Positions 1 through 10,263 of a stretch of DNA of 18,747 nt are shown here, piece by piece (position 1 is the first letter of the stretch; the number at the start of each line of letters is the position of its first letter). The translations under genes were made by a program, and so were the position numbers. The DNA comes from Hamiltosporidium magnivora (Eukaryota; Microsporidia; Dubosqiidae). The notes under the pieces were generated by a model, which worked only from the letters and a program-made list of their open reading frames with translations, was not told where the DNA came from and searched no databases. The stretch spans positions 1 to 18,747 of the forward strand of contig PITI01000155.1 in the NCBI GenBank assembly GCA_004325065.1. Direction: 5' to 3'.

Positions 1-600
1 CAAAGCCTTTCATCTATCAGGTGTGTAGAACCTAACTAATTACTAGGCGAAGCAGTTTCCCGAAGTTCGTTAATTTCCGTTGCATGGAGTATGATCGAAG
101 GCCGTAGCCCCCCTGGGATCCCCAAGACTATGCAGCATTCCCACTTACTCTACACTTCCTGAACCCAATAAACTTCTAGCTAAGATATATTTCAGAGACA
201 CATAAGGTCTACCTAGACAGTGCAATGTCATACCAACAGGTATAATCTGCTACTTAGATTTCTCGGCTTTGAATGGTTTTATTTTTGTATCTCATAGGCG
301 CTAAGTCTTCAAACACGAGTGAGCAAGGCTAAGTTTCCATGCATTTACATGGCAATTACCTACATGTTCAGCTGCCGTCTCCAATCCCGTTAGGTAAAAA
401 ACTAAAAATAAATTTGTAGAAAAAGTTTCACCGTTTCGTAGACCTCTCCTCTTCATAACAACTCCCATGGAACAACCAAAGATGTAGTTTGGTTTTATTC
501 CCTCTAAAAATCCAAACAATGACCTCAAACCAGTTTCACACATTCATTGCCAAGCAGAAAGTTTTTTATGTGGTTATCCTCCCTCTAGTAATAATAGACA
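1..600. other. Unidentified GC-richer segment, possibly a truncated mobile-element end (LTR-like)
   Basis: This stretch is visibly more GC-balanced than everything to its right and changes to almost pure A/T directly after position 600. It contains no reading frame that resembles a known protein; a minus-strand frame of 80 codons (301-543) has no recognisable domain. Several short perfect inverted repeats occur: GTCTA/TAGAC at 207-218, ATACC/GGTAT at 230-243 and CCATG/CATGG at 337-352. Read on the minus strand, the segment would begin at 600 with TGTCTATTATTACTAGAGGG, compatible with the TG start of a long terminal repeat, and an AATAAA lies on the same strand at 278-283. The other end is outside the window, so no terminal CA, target duplication or internal retrotransposon genes can be checked. 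I compared it by eye with 5S rRNA and other RNA landmarks and found no convincing match. Confidence 0.35.
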
Positions 601-1543
601 AACCAAAATATATTTAAATTAAAAATTTTATACTCTAAACCGATCGCACCAGATTATGGTTTACTACAATAATTCTTTAATTTTAATTACTTGATACTAT
701 GGAAATAATTTCTAAGTTTTGAGATAATCGAGTCATCTAGGATTATCTTCTAATAATCAAATATTACAAATTAAATACGAAAAAACAAACATCTTCGATA
801 AAATACTCTATATTTTGTTATTTAATTTTATGTTCATATTTAACATTTATTTTATTTCAAATCAGCTAAAACCTTATTGCCTTTAACAGTACAATAAAAT
901 AAAATAGATATTAAAACGTCGTAGAGTAAATTACGGATATAAATTTGCGATAAAAAATGATTCCACACCTATACCATATATATTTAGAGAAAAATGCACA
1001 AAATTTTAAATAAAAATCAGAAATAAGAAAAAACCTAAACAGATTTCGGATTAAGCCAATCAAAAATAGAGATTTTGCGAAATTAAATTCAACAGCTGGA
1101 GTAGAAACCGGTATCTAAAAATATGTCCTACTGCATAGTTATATTGAGTTATAATCCTCAACTGTCCTCAGTTATACAAGATTTCAAAGGTGATTTTCTC
1201 GTGAATATACTTTTAAATGTATACAAAGCTTATTTAAACACCTATTAGAACGTTTTAAAAAACCAATAGCGCTTGTTTGTAAATTTTATCAATTACCTGA
1301 TATATATAGTTTAAAAAAAAATATGTTAAAAAATGCAAAAATCACTGATTGGGTTGTACTTTATCCAATAGGAATAGATCGGTATAAAATTTAAAGAAGT
1401 ATTAAAATTTTAATTTATAAATTAAAATTAAATAAAAAAATCAATTAGATTAGTCCAACGTTGTTTATTTCTTATTTTTTAAACTTGTTCTGATAATTTT
1501 TGAATTATTTTATGTTATTATCATTCTCTTAAAAATTAATTGC
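601..1543. other. AT-rich intergenic region, no gene seen
   Basis: No reading frame of useful length, tRNA or other RNA landmark is visible. It is the 3' flank of the minus-strand gene that ends at 1544. It holds one notable 24-bp perfect A/T palindrome (1406-1429), listed separately, and a minus-strand AATAAA at 1464-1469, about 75 nt past the stop codon, that could serve as a poly(A) signal. In sequence this AT-rich such hexamers are common by chance. Confidence 0.6.
1406..1429. repeat. 24-bp perfect palindrome
   Basis: The half-site AATTTTAATTTA is followed at once by its exact reverse complement, giving 12 bp on each side with no spacer. It lies about 115 nt downstream of the stop codon of the minus-strand 710-residue gene. 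It consists only of A and T, so chance is a real alternative in this background. A cruciform or 3'-end processing role would be inference. Confidence 0.5.
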
Positions 1544-3676
1544 TCAAAGCTTTAATCTTTTTTCCAATATTACTTTCAATCCATAACAATTCACTCCTTC
1601 ATCGAAACAAATACCGCTATATATCCTAGAAAGGCAAGCACTTAAGCATATTTCTGACAAGAATATATCATTGATAGAGAAATACATATGAGGAATAGAT
1701 GGAGAACCATACAAAACATTATTCTTATTGTATAAATATATCAGTTTATCATTTAATCGGATTCGATCTTTATCACAACCCCAAAATTTTCTAATTAATT
1801 TGATATTGGTCTTTACTGTGAAAACTCCCGAATTAAAATTCTCCATCATAAATGCTAGTTTTTCTAAAAACCTATCTCCGAGACTACGTGAGAGATTTAT
1901 AATATCTAAAGAAAGGCGGCAAAATTTGTCTAAACTCTCTGCATTCGAATTAAAATTTGGCTCGAGAACAAATGATGTAAAAACTCTAAGAAAAAATATA
2001 AAATAAGAAGTCTGATTGAAATAGTATTTCCGCCTGTGTTTTTCCGATGAAATATCAAGAATTAAAGCAACATTATAAAACTTACTTCTTAATCTGCCAT
2101 TTTTCATTCCTAATAATAATTTTGAAAACAATCTTTGAACAAAAAGCTTCTTGTTATATTCCTGTTTCTGTATACTATTAAAAGGCTGACGGCACAAAAT
2201 TTTTTTACGGTTATAAATATTTGAATCACTAAAGACATGACTGTTGATGTGTTTTAACTGTTTTAAAATAATTGATAAAATATAATATACATATAAGTTG
2301 TGGTTTGGCTCTATATAGTTATATAAATTGGTTTCATAATATGTTTCAAATTTTATAAGTTCATAAAATAATCCGAAACTATCTTCAGATTTCATTTTTA
2401 ACAAAATAAAAGTCATTTTTTCATATAAAGGCATTAAATGAGAATTTTTCATGTGGCTTGGAACGTTTTTTTCGTAGAATATAAGACCTTCGCTAAAAGT
2501 CGAAATTTTTTTAAGTTCAACTTCGGAATCAATACTAATAAAATTGTAATTTTCTATTTTATCGTCAATATATTTATTCCAATTATCAGATGATAAATGA
2601 CTTAAAATTGAATTTGAATGGATTTGATTAAACAAGAAGTCTTCCTCGGATACCGTTTCTATTTCTAAAAATAGGCCGGGAATAAAAGACAAAAAATATT
2701 CATAATTTTCGCAATATTTTTTATTTTTTTTATCCATAAATATACTTAAAGTTTCTCCAGCAAGTTCATAATATGGAAATTTTATTTCATTGCTATTATT
2801 ATTTATCAAATTCTCATCAGACATGAATAACATAACAGGTGATAAAGAATCTAGTTGGTTAGAGGGTTCGCTGTTTGAATGTAAGCCATCGCATTTTTTT
2901 TTAATATTCGAAGGATCTAATGATATTATCTGGCGCTTTCGTTTTTGAGAATCTGTTTTTTTTTCTGATGTAAAAGGAATTGTTAATTTTTGATTTTGTA
3001 CGTAAGGTTCGCAGGTATAACTTGTTGAATCTGACTCATTAGATTTTTGATATGGCATCATTCTCTGATCCAAATATTTTTGCGAAAATTTATTTTCGAA
3101 AGATTTATGCCTGGTTTCATAGATAGGTATATATCTGTAGTTTAACGGGGTTGAAACCGTGGGGTTGAGGGTTTGTGTGAAATTTTCGGATGCTCTTGAA
3201 ATCTCTGCGGATGCTATATTAGGATCATGAGCGGAATAATAAGCACTATTCACTCGTTTTTCGCAATCAAAAAATAAATTTGGATGGCTTGTTGATCTGG
3301 AATGTCTTTGATTATTGCCATAATTGGAATTTTCGGGTCTCTCACTTATATTATCATATGTACAATCAGAAAATATACAAGAGTTATTAGTAAAAACTCG
3401 TGGGTTATATCTTTCTTCTGGAAAAGTCGAATTACATACTTCTATTGTAGATTGAAATCGCAATGATGTGTTAGATTCATTATTCTTTGCAAATGAAAAC
3501 ATACAATGATTGTTTTCTAAAACAGAATTATTCTGTTCTTTGTTTCGATCAAAAACCATATCTGAATGTAAATTAGAAGCCGAATCATTAGTTAATAAAT
3601 CAGTAAATATTTGGCTCGAAAAGACATATCGAAAAAATAATATAAATATATTTTTCTGTTTAAGAACATACTTCAT
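1544..3676 (-). CDS. Hypothetical secreted protein, 710 aa
   Basis: I do not recognise this protein. It is an uninterrupted single-exon frame from ATG (3674-3676) to TGA (1544-1546). Residues 1-21 (MKYVLKQKN, then the hydrophobic IFILFFRYVF) look like a signal peptide with cleavage near residues 20-21. Residues about 22-290 are polar, rich in Asn and Ser, low in complexity and probably disordered, with many Asn-X-Ser/Thr sequences. Basic clusters KRKR (245-248) and KKK (259-261) resemble a bipartite nuclear-localisation signal. Residues about 295-710 are more ordered, rich in Leu, Ile, Phe, Tyr and Lys, with amphipathic helical stretches (461-475, 511-523, 556-572) and scattered cysteines. 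There is no catalytic motif I can name. A CCC-containing stretch about 20 nt upstream of the ATG resembles the CCC-type signals described near microsporidian starts. The gene stands alone, transcribed away from the three other genes. Secretion is inferred from the N-terminus only. An alternative reading is a membrane-anchored protein if the signal is not cleaved. Confidence 0.8.
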   Translation of the reverse strand: MKYVLKQKNIFILFFRYVFSSQIFTDLLTNDSASNLHSDMVFDRNKEQNNSVLENNHCMFSFAKNNESNTSLRFQSTIEVCNSTFPEERYNPRVFTNNSCIFSDCTYDNISERPENSNYGNNQRHSRSTSHPNLFFDCEKRVNSAYYSAHDPNIASAEISRASENFTQTLNPTVSTPLNYRYIPIYETRHKSFENKFSQKYLDQRMMPYQKSNESDSTSYTCEPYVQNQKLTIPFTSEKKTDSQKRKRQIISLDPSNIKKKCDGLHSNSEPSNQLDSLSPVMLFMSDENLINNNSNEIKFPYYELAGETLSIFMDKKNKKYCENYEYFLSFIPGLFLEIETVSEEDFLFNQIHSNSILSHLSSDNWNKYIDDKIENYNFISIDSEVELKKISTFSEGLIFYEKNVPSHMKNSHLMPLYEKMTFILLKMKSEDSFGLFYELIKFETYYETNLYNYIEPNHNLYVYYILSIILKQLKHINSHVFSDSNIYNRKKILCRQPFNSIQKQEYNKKLFVQRLFSKLLLGMKNGRLRSKFYNVALILDISSEKHRRKYYFNQTSYFIFFLRVFTSFVLEPNFNSNAESLDKFCRLSLDIINLSRSLGDRFLEKLAFMMENFNSGVFTVKTNIKLIRKFWGCDKDRIRLNDKLIYLYNKNNVLYGSPSIPHMYFSINDIFLSEICLSACLSRIYSGICFDEGVNCYGLKVILEKRLKL

Positions 3677-6600
3677 TATTGATTATAATTGTAGGGTAAA
3701 TATATTTTTTGTTTATATTTCTAAGTAGAAATTAATTTATCTATCTTTGACAAAAAAACCGATTATTAAGTTTTTTATGATTAATTTAGGTATGTAATCG
3801 ATAAAGTTGAATTTTGTAAAGAAACGGTTTAATTAAATGAAAATAAACGTTAATTATCTGTAATTACAGCTTTTTCAGTAAAAAAGCAGAATTTATAATA
3901 GAAATCATTTAATTCATAATATCGGGATTTTTAAATAATATTAACTCAATAAACAAATATTGATGAAAAAAGACTCAATTTCAAGAAACCAAGCAAAAAA
4001 ACGAATGTAAGTCGTCAAAAATTAAAAGAAACAGAAAATTTTGTGAAGCAAAATTATACCAAAAAAATTCCAAATTTATTTATCCGTTTATGAATAATCA
4101 AAAGAAATGATGATTTCTCGGTTTTTAGATTTCCTACTATGATTCACACAGAAAAAGTGCATTAAATTTATTCTAAGAAATTATTTTACCGAACGAACAT
4201 ATATTAGTTGGGATATTGATATTTAATTCATTGGCCGGGTTTGATTCTGCTGTGTGCATTTTTCATACTTCCAAATTCTAAATTTATGTTGGGCAGAAAA
4301 CTAACAAGTAAAAAGAAGAATATCCAAAACACTTAAATTAAAGGGAAAGTATTGCCTCATTCGCTGTTAAATTCAACTTTTTTTCAGAAAAATAAGGCTT
4401 AAAAACCATTAAATTTTCCTTTTTAGATCCTAAGTAAAAGTAAAATATTTGTTGCTTAAATATTTCGGCTTCGGATTAGAAAATATTTTAAATCTAAAAT
4501 AATTTGAATGTTAAAAAAGTTATTTGGAAATCGGAACAAATATTTTAACTTCCAAAAAAAGAATATTTCAATTTTACTAAGTAAAATTCCAGGTATTTTT
4601 ACGCACTAATATTCTAAGTTAATAAATTTAAACTTTAGTATTTCCCATTCGAAAAGACCGATTATGTTTTGAAATAAGATTACAAGATGAGAAGCTTTAA
4701 AAATTTACAATATTCGTTCTTAGCCAATATTTGCCTTTCCATGTTAGATTTGTCAATATAATTAAACGTATTTTTAATTTTCTTCATCATGATTTTATCT
4801 TTTTGATAACCTATTTTTATTAATTAATTTGTTATTTTAGAGATGTTTTTGGTTTCGTAATAAAAAAATCCGCAATTACAAGAAAAGATAGTTTAAGTAA
4901 AATAGTAAATTCTTGCATATTAGTCTAAAAAAATCATTTTTGAAAGCATACGACTCGAAATTAATTTTTAAAAACGCAATTTGTTGAGTCATAGATTCAA
5001 AGCAACCTATTCTGGTTTTTTAATCAAATTAAAATGTTAGATTTTTTTTTAACGAATTTCATTTTTTAAGCTACAAAAGGGTTTCTAACTTTGATTTGGT
5101 TCTATATTGAGATATTAAATGCGGTTTTATAGTCAGATTATCCTTTTTTATTCTAAGTTTTCAGATGTTAGAAAGAATTTCATTTTATAATATGTTGGTG
5201 ATGTTTTCTTAGAAAACCATATTTTAGCAAACTTTCCAATTTCTCTTTAAAATAGTGTAAACTTTAAATTTATTTTGATTTATTTGTGTAGAGAACTATT
5301 TACTTTAAAAAGTTCACATTCTCTATGTAGGTAAAAAAAAATATCATAAGAATGTATAAATTTATATCTATCTTGTAAAAATATTTAATAAATATTGCTG
5401 TATAGTGGTTCAGATATGAGCAAAAATATTATAGTTCATCGGATGATCAATGCGCCTTTCGATTATTTTTTTTGGTTATACTAAGTTTCCTTGTATTGCT
5501 TCTAGAAAAAAAAATCTTATATTATTAGTTTTTTGAGAACAGAATTATTCAACCTCATATGTATTTTCTGAAATAAGCTTGGATTAAATATTGGGCATTT
5601 TTAGGGCTTTATCGAGTTTTATTTTGGATGCATTTAATATTGTAATCGCTTTAGATTGAGAATTTGTAATTTTGAGTAAAGACGGCTCGGTGGAATAAGC
5701 AATTCATGAATTTTTTTTTGTTCTTAAAACCAATTTGAATTATTTTTTAGATGAGTTTTGCGTTAAATTAAAGAGGTTTAATATATAAATGTTTATTCGA
5801 AATAATGATCAATATATAACTTCGTGTGAGATATATAAACTGAGTACTAAAAACAATATCCTGTGTCTCTTATAACAAAAATTATGTTTAAAATTGAAAG
5901 AATTAAAAAAACATTACAATATGTCTTTATTAATAAAAAAAACACGTATTTTTTAAAACTATCAGCTCCTCACTTTCATTATACATAATACACAACATCT
6001 AATATTTGGATGCGTTTATTTTTTTAAAATATTTTTCGTATTGCCAATAACTAAAAACGATAATTTATAAAGCCTACGAATATATTCTAAATATTTCAAC
6101 TTGCAATTTTTTTCCCTCAACATTGATTTCATAAAAGATTTAAAATGAAAATTTCTGATAACCAAAATTCCAGCTAAAAATCAATATCTGTTGTAAAAAC
6201 TTGACAATAGTATTATGTTTATGATTTAGTTTCTAATAAATAAAATGTATTAGGTCTTTATATTTCTTTCAAATCTTTTTATCGGGTTTTTTTATGTAGT
6301 TTATCTTATCTTTCCTTTGAACCAAATCGAAATATCAATTTTTTTCATATTTTAGTCCTATCAAAGCTATACATATTCTAAGAAATTTTTACCTCTAATC
6401 ACTTTAGATACAAACAAATGTACAATATTTTATAACGAAACTGTATCCGAATTTCATATATTAAGTGATTCCAAAACACCTGCCATCACTATAAAGTCCC
6501 TTTTTTTGTGGAAATTAGTAAGAATAAAAAATAATTTGACTTTATATATATCAGTCGTTTTTAAAAAACAATCAATCTAAGAATAAAAATATGTTTTTTA

Positions 6601-7499
6601 TCTTTCTGTGATAAATTTTTAAAATTGATTTTTTTTTAGTTACAAGTTGCACGTAGAGACACAGACATAAAATCCTCTCATAAAATTAAAAGCAAATACT
6701 TTATATTATTCGGTGAGTTAAAGATATATTTTTGTACTTAAAAAAGGTGAGCAATGGGTACTTCAAAGAGTATTTTGCTTATAAATTTTAAATATATTAA
6801 TCAATCGTAATCTTTACAATCTTTATTTGCTTTTACTATTTTTTTTTTACCAATTTTCAAATTTTATTATAAAATTTCAAATTATTTAATTTATTTTTTT
6901 TCTTATAAAATATAATTTGAAAGTAAATCAAGTGTTGATAACCAATTTAAAAAAAATATTTTCTAAAAATTAATTTAATCATGATTTATTTTAAATTAAA
7001 ATTAAAAAAATTTACTTAATAGATTTGTTAAAATATTTGTAAATATATGCGATTTAAAATAAAATTGAATAATTTTTCTTAGTTTGAGTTAAAACTTCTT
7101 TAAAAAAGGCTAAACGAAACAAAATATATTCATTTAAAAAGAAATTGGAATAAATATTGATTCTTTTTTATAGAAAAAATAGTTGTTCGTAGCAACTGAA
7201 TATATTATCAAATTAAAAATGTAAAAAATTTATTTTAGAGATTTTACTAAAAAAAAGTTATGTATGAATTTCGAATGACATTTGCAAAAAAAAAATGATT
7301 TTTGATAAATTAAAATTTAATTTTAAATTATACCTTAAAATGTCATATATCGTGATTTTTTTAGAATGAATATAATTTATGTTCTGCATTGTATTAAAAT
7401 TACTTATTATTTATAATGTTCCTATTAAGGATATATTTACAAAAAAAATTAATTTATCAATATAAAAAAATATTTATATGAAATTTTAGAATCCTGGTT
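3677..7499. other. Long AT-rich intergenic region, no intact gene
   Basis: This 3.8-kb gap lies between divergently transcribed genes and so must contain both promoters. I see no intact reading frame, tRNA or rRNA. Homopolymer A and T runs dominate. From about 3953 to 4350 the sequence is somewhat richer in G and C and reads partly like protein in two frames broken by stops; this is listed as a possible relic under findings. An A/T hairpin with 8-bp arms lies at 7310-7326. No other repeat or element boundary stands out. Confidence 0.6.
3692..3697 (-). promoter_or_regulatory. CCC-type start-proximal motif upstream of the 710-aa gene
   Basis: On the minus strand the sequence TACCCTACAATTATAATC lies just before the ATG, with CCC at 3696-3694, about 18-20 nt from the start codon. 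C runs are rare in this intergenic sequence. Short CCC- or GGG-like motifs close to the start codon are described for several microsporidian genomes. The assignment rests on that analogy and position only. Confidence 0.35.
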
Positions 7500-9260
7500 A
7501 TGCTCATTATTTTCTTATCGATAGCATTGTGCAGTATTGATGATCTTGATGGAAACTATCATTCTTTTTCTGACGAAGACGATTTTTCTGATTCTTTATC
7601 GTCGTTTACGCCGAAAATCAACAATGAAAGAGCTGATCACAATGAGCCAACAGATCAAAAAGATGAAACGTCTACTTTAGAACATAAAATTGAACCGGAA
7701 CTGAATTCATTTAGTCATGAAACCGATTTTTTTTCGTGTGACTCATGTACGACAGGTAAATACAGTTCAGTTGTATCAAGAGCATTACAAAATAAGTGCA
7801 CTACACCTAAATATAATTCTACACCTGATTTTAAGGAATCCGAAAAAAAAACCGTTTCATTGAAGGGTCGACAAGATAAACATCTCCAATCGAACAGTGG
7901 GGTTTGTAATGCTACCGATCCATATGAAGGATTTAAAGAAAGTTTTAAGGACTATCAAGGCTGGTTATTTTCCCCCAATAATTCAATGAGATATATTACC
8001 ACGGGTATTGGTTCATCAATAGCAGTTCAAAGAGATATAAAATCACTTGGACCTCAAACGAGACCCGGAGAATTTTTCGAACCTTATATGTTTCGAAATC
8101 CAAACATGTTTGCAAACGATCCAAAATATGATTATAAAATATATTATGCTGAAGATGAAATATATGAAGAGAAACCACAAGATTTTGTTTATATTGATAT
8201 TGTTAATTCAAAAGACTTTCCCGAGATTGAAAAAGCAGTAAATGCGAAATATAAAAAGAAAAGAAAGAAGCGTGGTGCACAACTTGAAATCATGGATACA
8301 ATTGAAGAAGAAGATTGCAGCGATGAGTTTGATTTTTCAACAAATGATTTGATTTTCACGGAAAACACTATGCTCGATTTATTAACTGAGGATATCAAAT
8401 CATATTTTCCTTCATTCTGTATTCGAAATGATTTAGTTAATATTTCAACGAAAATTGATGATGATAACTCGCAAAACAATTCAATAGATTCGGACGAGCA
8501 ATCGAGTGCGGAATTATCAGAACATGAAAATACTCCCGTGAGTATCAAGGCTTCCAAAGAAGATGAACTTAAAGCTAAAAAGACATTCAAATATCCCATA
8601 TTACCAATAGTTCATAAAAATACAGTTTCTAAAACTCCAACCCTAATACAAAGTAACAAGAACATCAAAGTATCTAACCCAATACAAGATACTGCCAGCA
8701 AAAATCCTGTAATATACGTTAACGAAGAAGAAGTAAGATTTCAAAAGAAAGTGAATTTTATATTTGATGCTTTAAAATATATAAGTTCTCAAATGATACT
8801 AGGAAAACCCATTATTAAAAGCCAAAGGCTCCAAGCATTGATTAGAAGAATAACTGTTTGCGCAAAAAAAGTAAAAAAAGAATTTATGTCAAATAATAAT
8901 GCTAATAAACCTTCTCCGAAGGACGAAGAAGCACATCTGTATTCCAATTTGAATTTGGAAAGAATATTTTTAAATCGGCTTTATAAAAGGTTAATGACGA
9001 AATTGACCGGTAAAAAAAAATCAGTATCTTCCCGTCTAAAAGAAAACACAGAAGTTTATTTTTATAATATTGAACCAATAAATTTTACATTATCTGATAA
9101 AACGAAAAACAACAAAATTAAAACACGTCTAGTACCAAACGAAATCGAAAGAATGAAGGAAATGGAACGAATAAAGATTTTAGCAAGAAATTTTGTTTCA
9201 TTTGACTGTTTCTATAATGGAAAAAATTCTTGTAAATCAAGGAAAAGAACACGAATTTAA
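7500..9260 (+). CDS. Hypothetical secreted protein with nuclear-localisation-like signal, 586 aa
   Basis: I do not recognise this protein. A single uninterrupted frame runs from ATG 7500 to TAA 9258-9260. An in-frame TGA at 7479-7481 rules out a longer start. Residues 1-12 (MLIIFLSIALCS) form a short hydrophobic signal peptide, likely cut around residues 11-12. The mature start is acidic and Ser-rich (DDLDG, DEDDFSD). Residues 140-235 are richer in aromatic residues and may be folded (GWLFSP, FFEPYMF, YDYKIYYAEDEIY). A very strong monopartite nuclear-localisation-like cluster KKKRKKR sits at 252-258, followed by an acidic tract (EEEDCSDE, 269-276). Residues 310-350 are acidic and low in complexity. 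Residues 408-567 are Lys/Arg-rich and predicted helical (FIFDALKYI, RIFLNRLYKRL), and the end is basic (KSRKRTRI). No enzymatic motif is visible. It lies 934 bp upstream of another putative secreted protein on the same strand, too far apart for a compact operon-like pair. A host-directed effector is an inference from signal peptide plus nuclear signal. Confidence 0.8.
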   Translation: MLIIFLSIALCSIDDLDGNYHSFSDEDDFSDSLSSFTPKINNERADHNEPTDQKDETSTLEHKIEPELNSFSHETDFFSCDSCTTGKYSSVVSRALQNKCTTPKYNSTPDFKESEKKTVSLKGRQDKHLQSNSGVCNATDPYEGFKESFKDYQGWLFSPNNSMRYITTGIGSSIAVQRDIKSLGPQTRPGEFFEPYMFRNPNMFANDPKYDYKIYYAEDEIYEEKPQDFVYIDIVNSKDFPEIEKAVNAKYKKKRKKRGAQLEIMDTIEEEDCSDEFDFSTNDLIFTENTMLDLLTEDIKSYFPSFCIRNDLVNISTKIDDDNSQNNSIDSDEQSSAELSEHENTPVSIKASKEDELKAKKTFKYPILPIVHKNTVSKTPTLIQSNKNIKVSNPIQDTASKNPVIYVNEEEVRFQKKVNFIFDALKYISSQMILGKPIIKSQRLQALIRRITVCAKKVKKEFMSNNNANKPSPKDEEAHLYSNLNLERIFLNRLYKRLMTKLTGKKKSVSSRLKENTEVYFYNIEPINFTLSDKTKNNKIKTRLVPNEIERMKEMERIKILARNFVSFDCFYNGKNSCKSRKRTRI

Positions 9261-10263
9261 CTTTTTAATGAATAATAAATTGTATTTTAAATTTAAATTT
9301 TATCTGATTGACATTACTATTTTTTTCAAAATCACATGATAAATTAAAATTACAAATGTTTCACATTTTGATTTTTTTTCTTCGAATATTTTTTTTTCAA
9401 ATAAAAAGCTTTTCAAAAAAATATTAGTCACATTCTAACTTAAGTATTTTATATTAAATGAAACTAGCACAAGTATAATTTACTAAAAAGAATAAAAATT
9501 GAATATTTGAAGAACATTTTACAAAGAATATTCACTTGTTTTAAAATTTAAATTTCTTTTATAGGCATGTTTTTGAGTATATTATAAATATTATAATACA
9601 TAAATATTGCAAATGTTTAGACGAAATTTTATTTAAAATTGTTTTATTTAACTAAAAACCAAAGCCAAGAATAATAAGCTCTCTATAGGTTAAATTTAAA
9701 TCTGAAACTTTTGATGAAATACAGAAAATATATAATTTTTAATTTGATTCCAAATTATATTTATATGTAATAAAATTAATACTTTAAAACTATATTTGTA
9801 TTTTTTAATCTAATTTCATTCAATTTATCATTGTTTTAATGATTCTAATAATTTTTTTTGTATCTCTAAACATAAATTCAAAGATGTTTTCATGATGTAA
9901 TGAATTTTTTTATGCCTAAAAATTATTATCACGAATTTTTTTCTTTAAAAAAAGGAGAATTCATAAAAAAAACATTAAAGCGTATTTACCATATTAGGCC
10001 AAATTATTAATTTAAATTAATAAATTTTGAATTTATCGACGGAATTTGAATAAATATTGAGTAAATAAATTTGAAGCTAGGTACTTAGAATGAAATATTT
10101 GACGTAAATAGAGAATGAATTATCTTTAATTTAAATTATCAATTAATAATAGAACAATTCAAATATTCAAGAATATGTTGATGAAGAAATTAATATGAAA
10201 CATGAGTTTATCAAAATAATTTATCAATTTAAAATAAATAAATATTTGGTAGAAAAAATAAGC
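9261..10263. other. AT-rich intergenic region between two putative secreted-protein genes
   Basis: No gene, tRNA or repeat of length is visible. It contains the 3' flank of the 586-aa gene and the promoter of the 767-codon frame. A perfect 20-bp A/T palindrome lies at 10004-10023 (half-site TTATTAATTT), about 240 nt before the probable start of the next gene. Chance is a serious alternative because the half-site is A/T only. Confidence 0.5.
9274..9279 (+). terminator. Candidate poly(A) signal AATAAA after the 586-aa gene
   Basis: A canonical AATAAA hexamer lies 14 nt after the TAA stop codon, which suits the short 3' untranslated regions usual in microsporidia. It overlaps the 13-nt sequence AAATTGTATTTTA (9277-9289) that also occurs just after the next gene's stop. 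AATAAA is frequent by chance in sequence this AT-rich. Confidence 0.35.

Noticed and set aside
1..110. Minus-strand sequence GGCTACGGCC about 110 nt from the left edge, resembling the 5' end of 5S rRNA
   Set aside because: The expected complementary 3' end (GCC-type closure of helix I) is absent and the internal control region does not match, so the likeness stops after ten bases.
301..543. Minus-strand frame of 80 codons
   Set aside because: No recognisable domain, no clear start context, and it lies within a probable mobile-element end. It was not called as a gene.
7310..7326. A/T hairpin with 8-bp arms and 1-nt loop before the 586-aa gene
   Set aside because: Short and A/T only. Structures like this are expected repeatedly in such sequence, so it was not listed as a feature of its own.
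8189..8599. Minus-strand frame of 136 codons inside the 586-aa gene
   Set aside because: It is Ser-rich because it is the complement of acidic GAA/GAT codons of the real gene. It is an antisense shadow.
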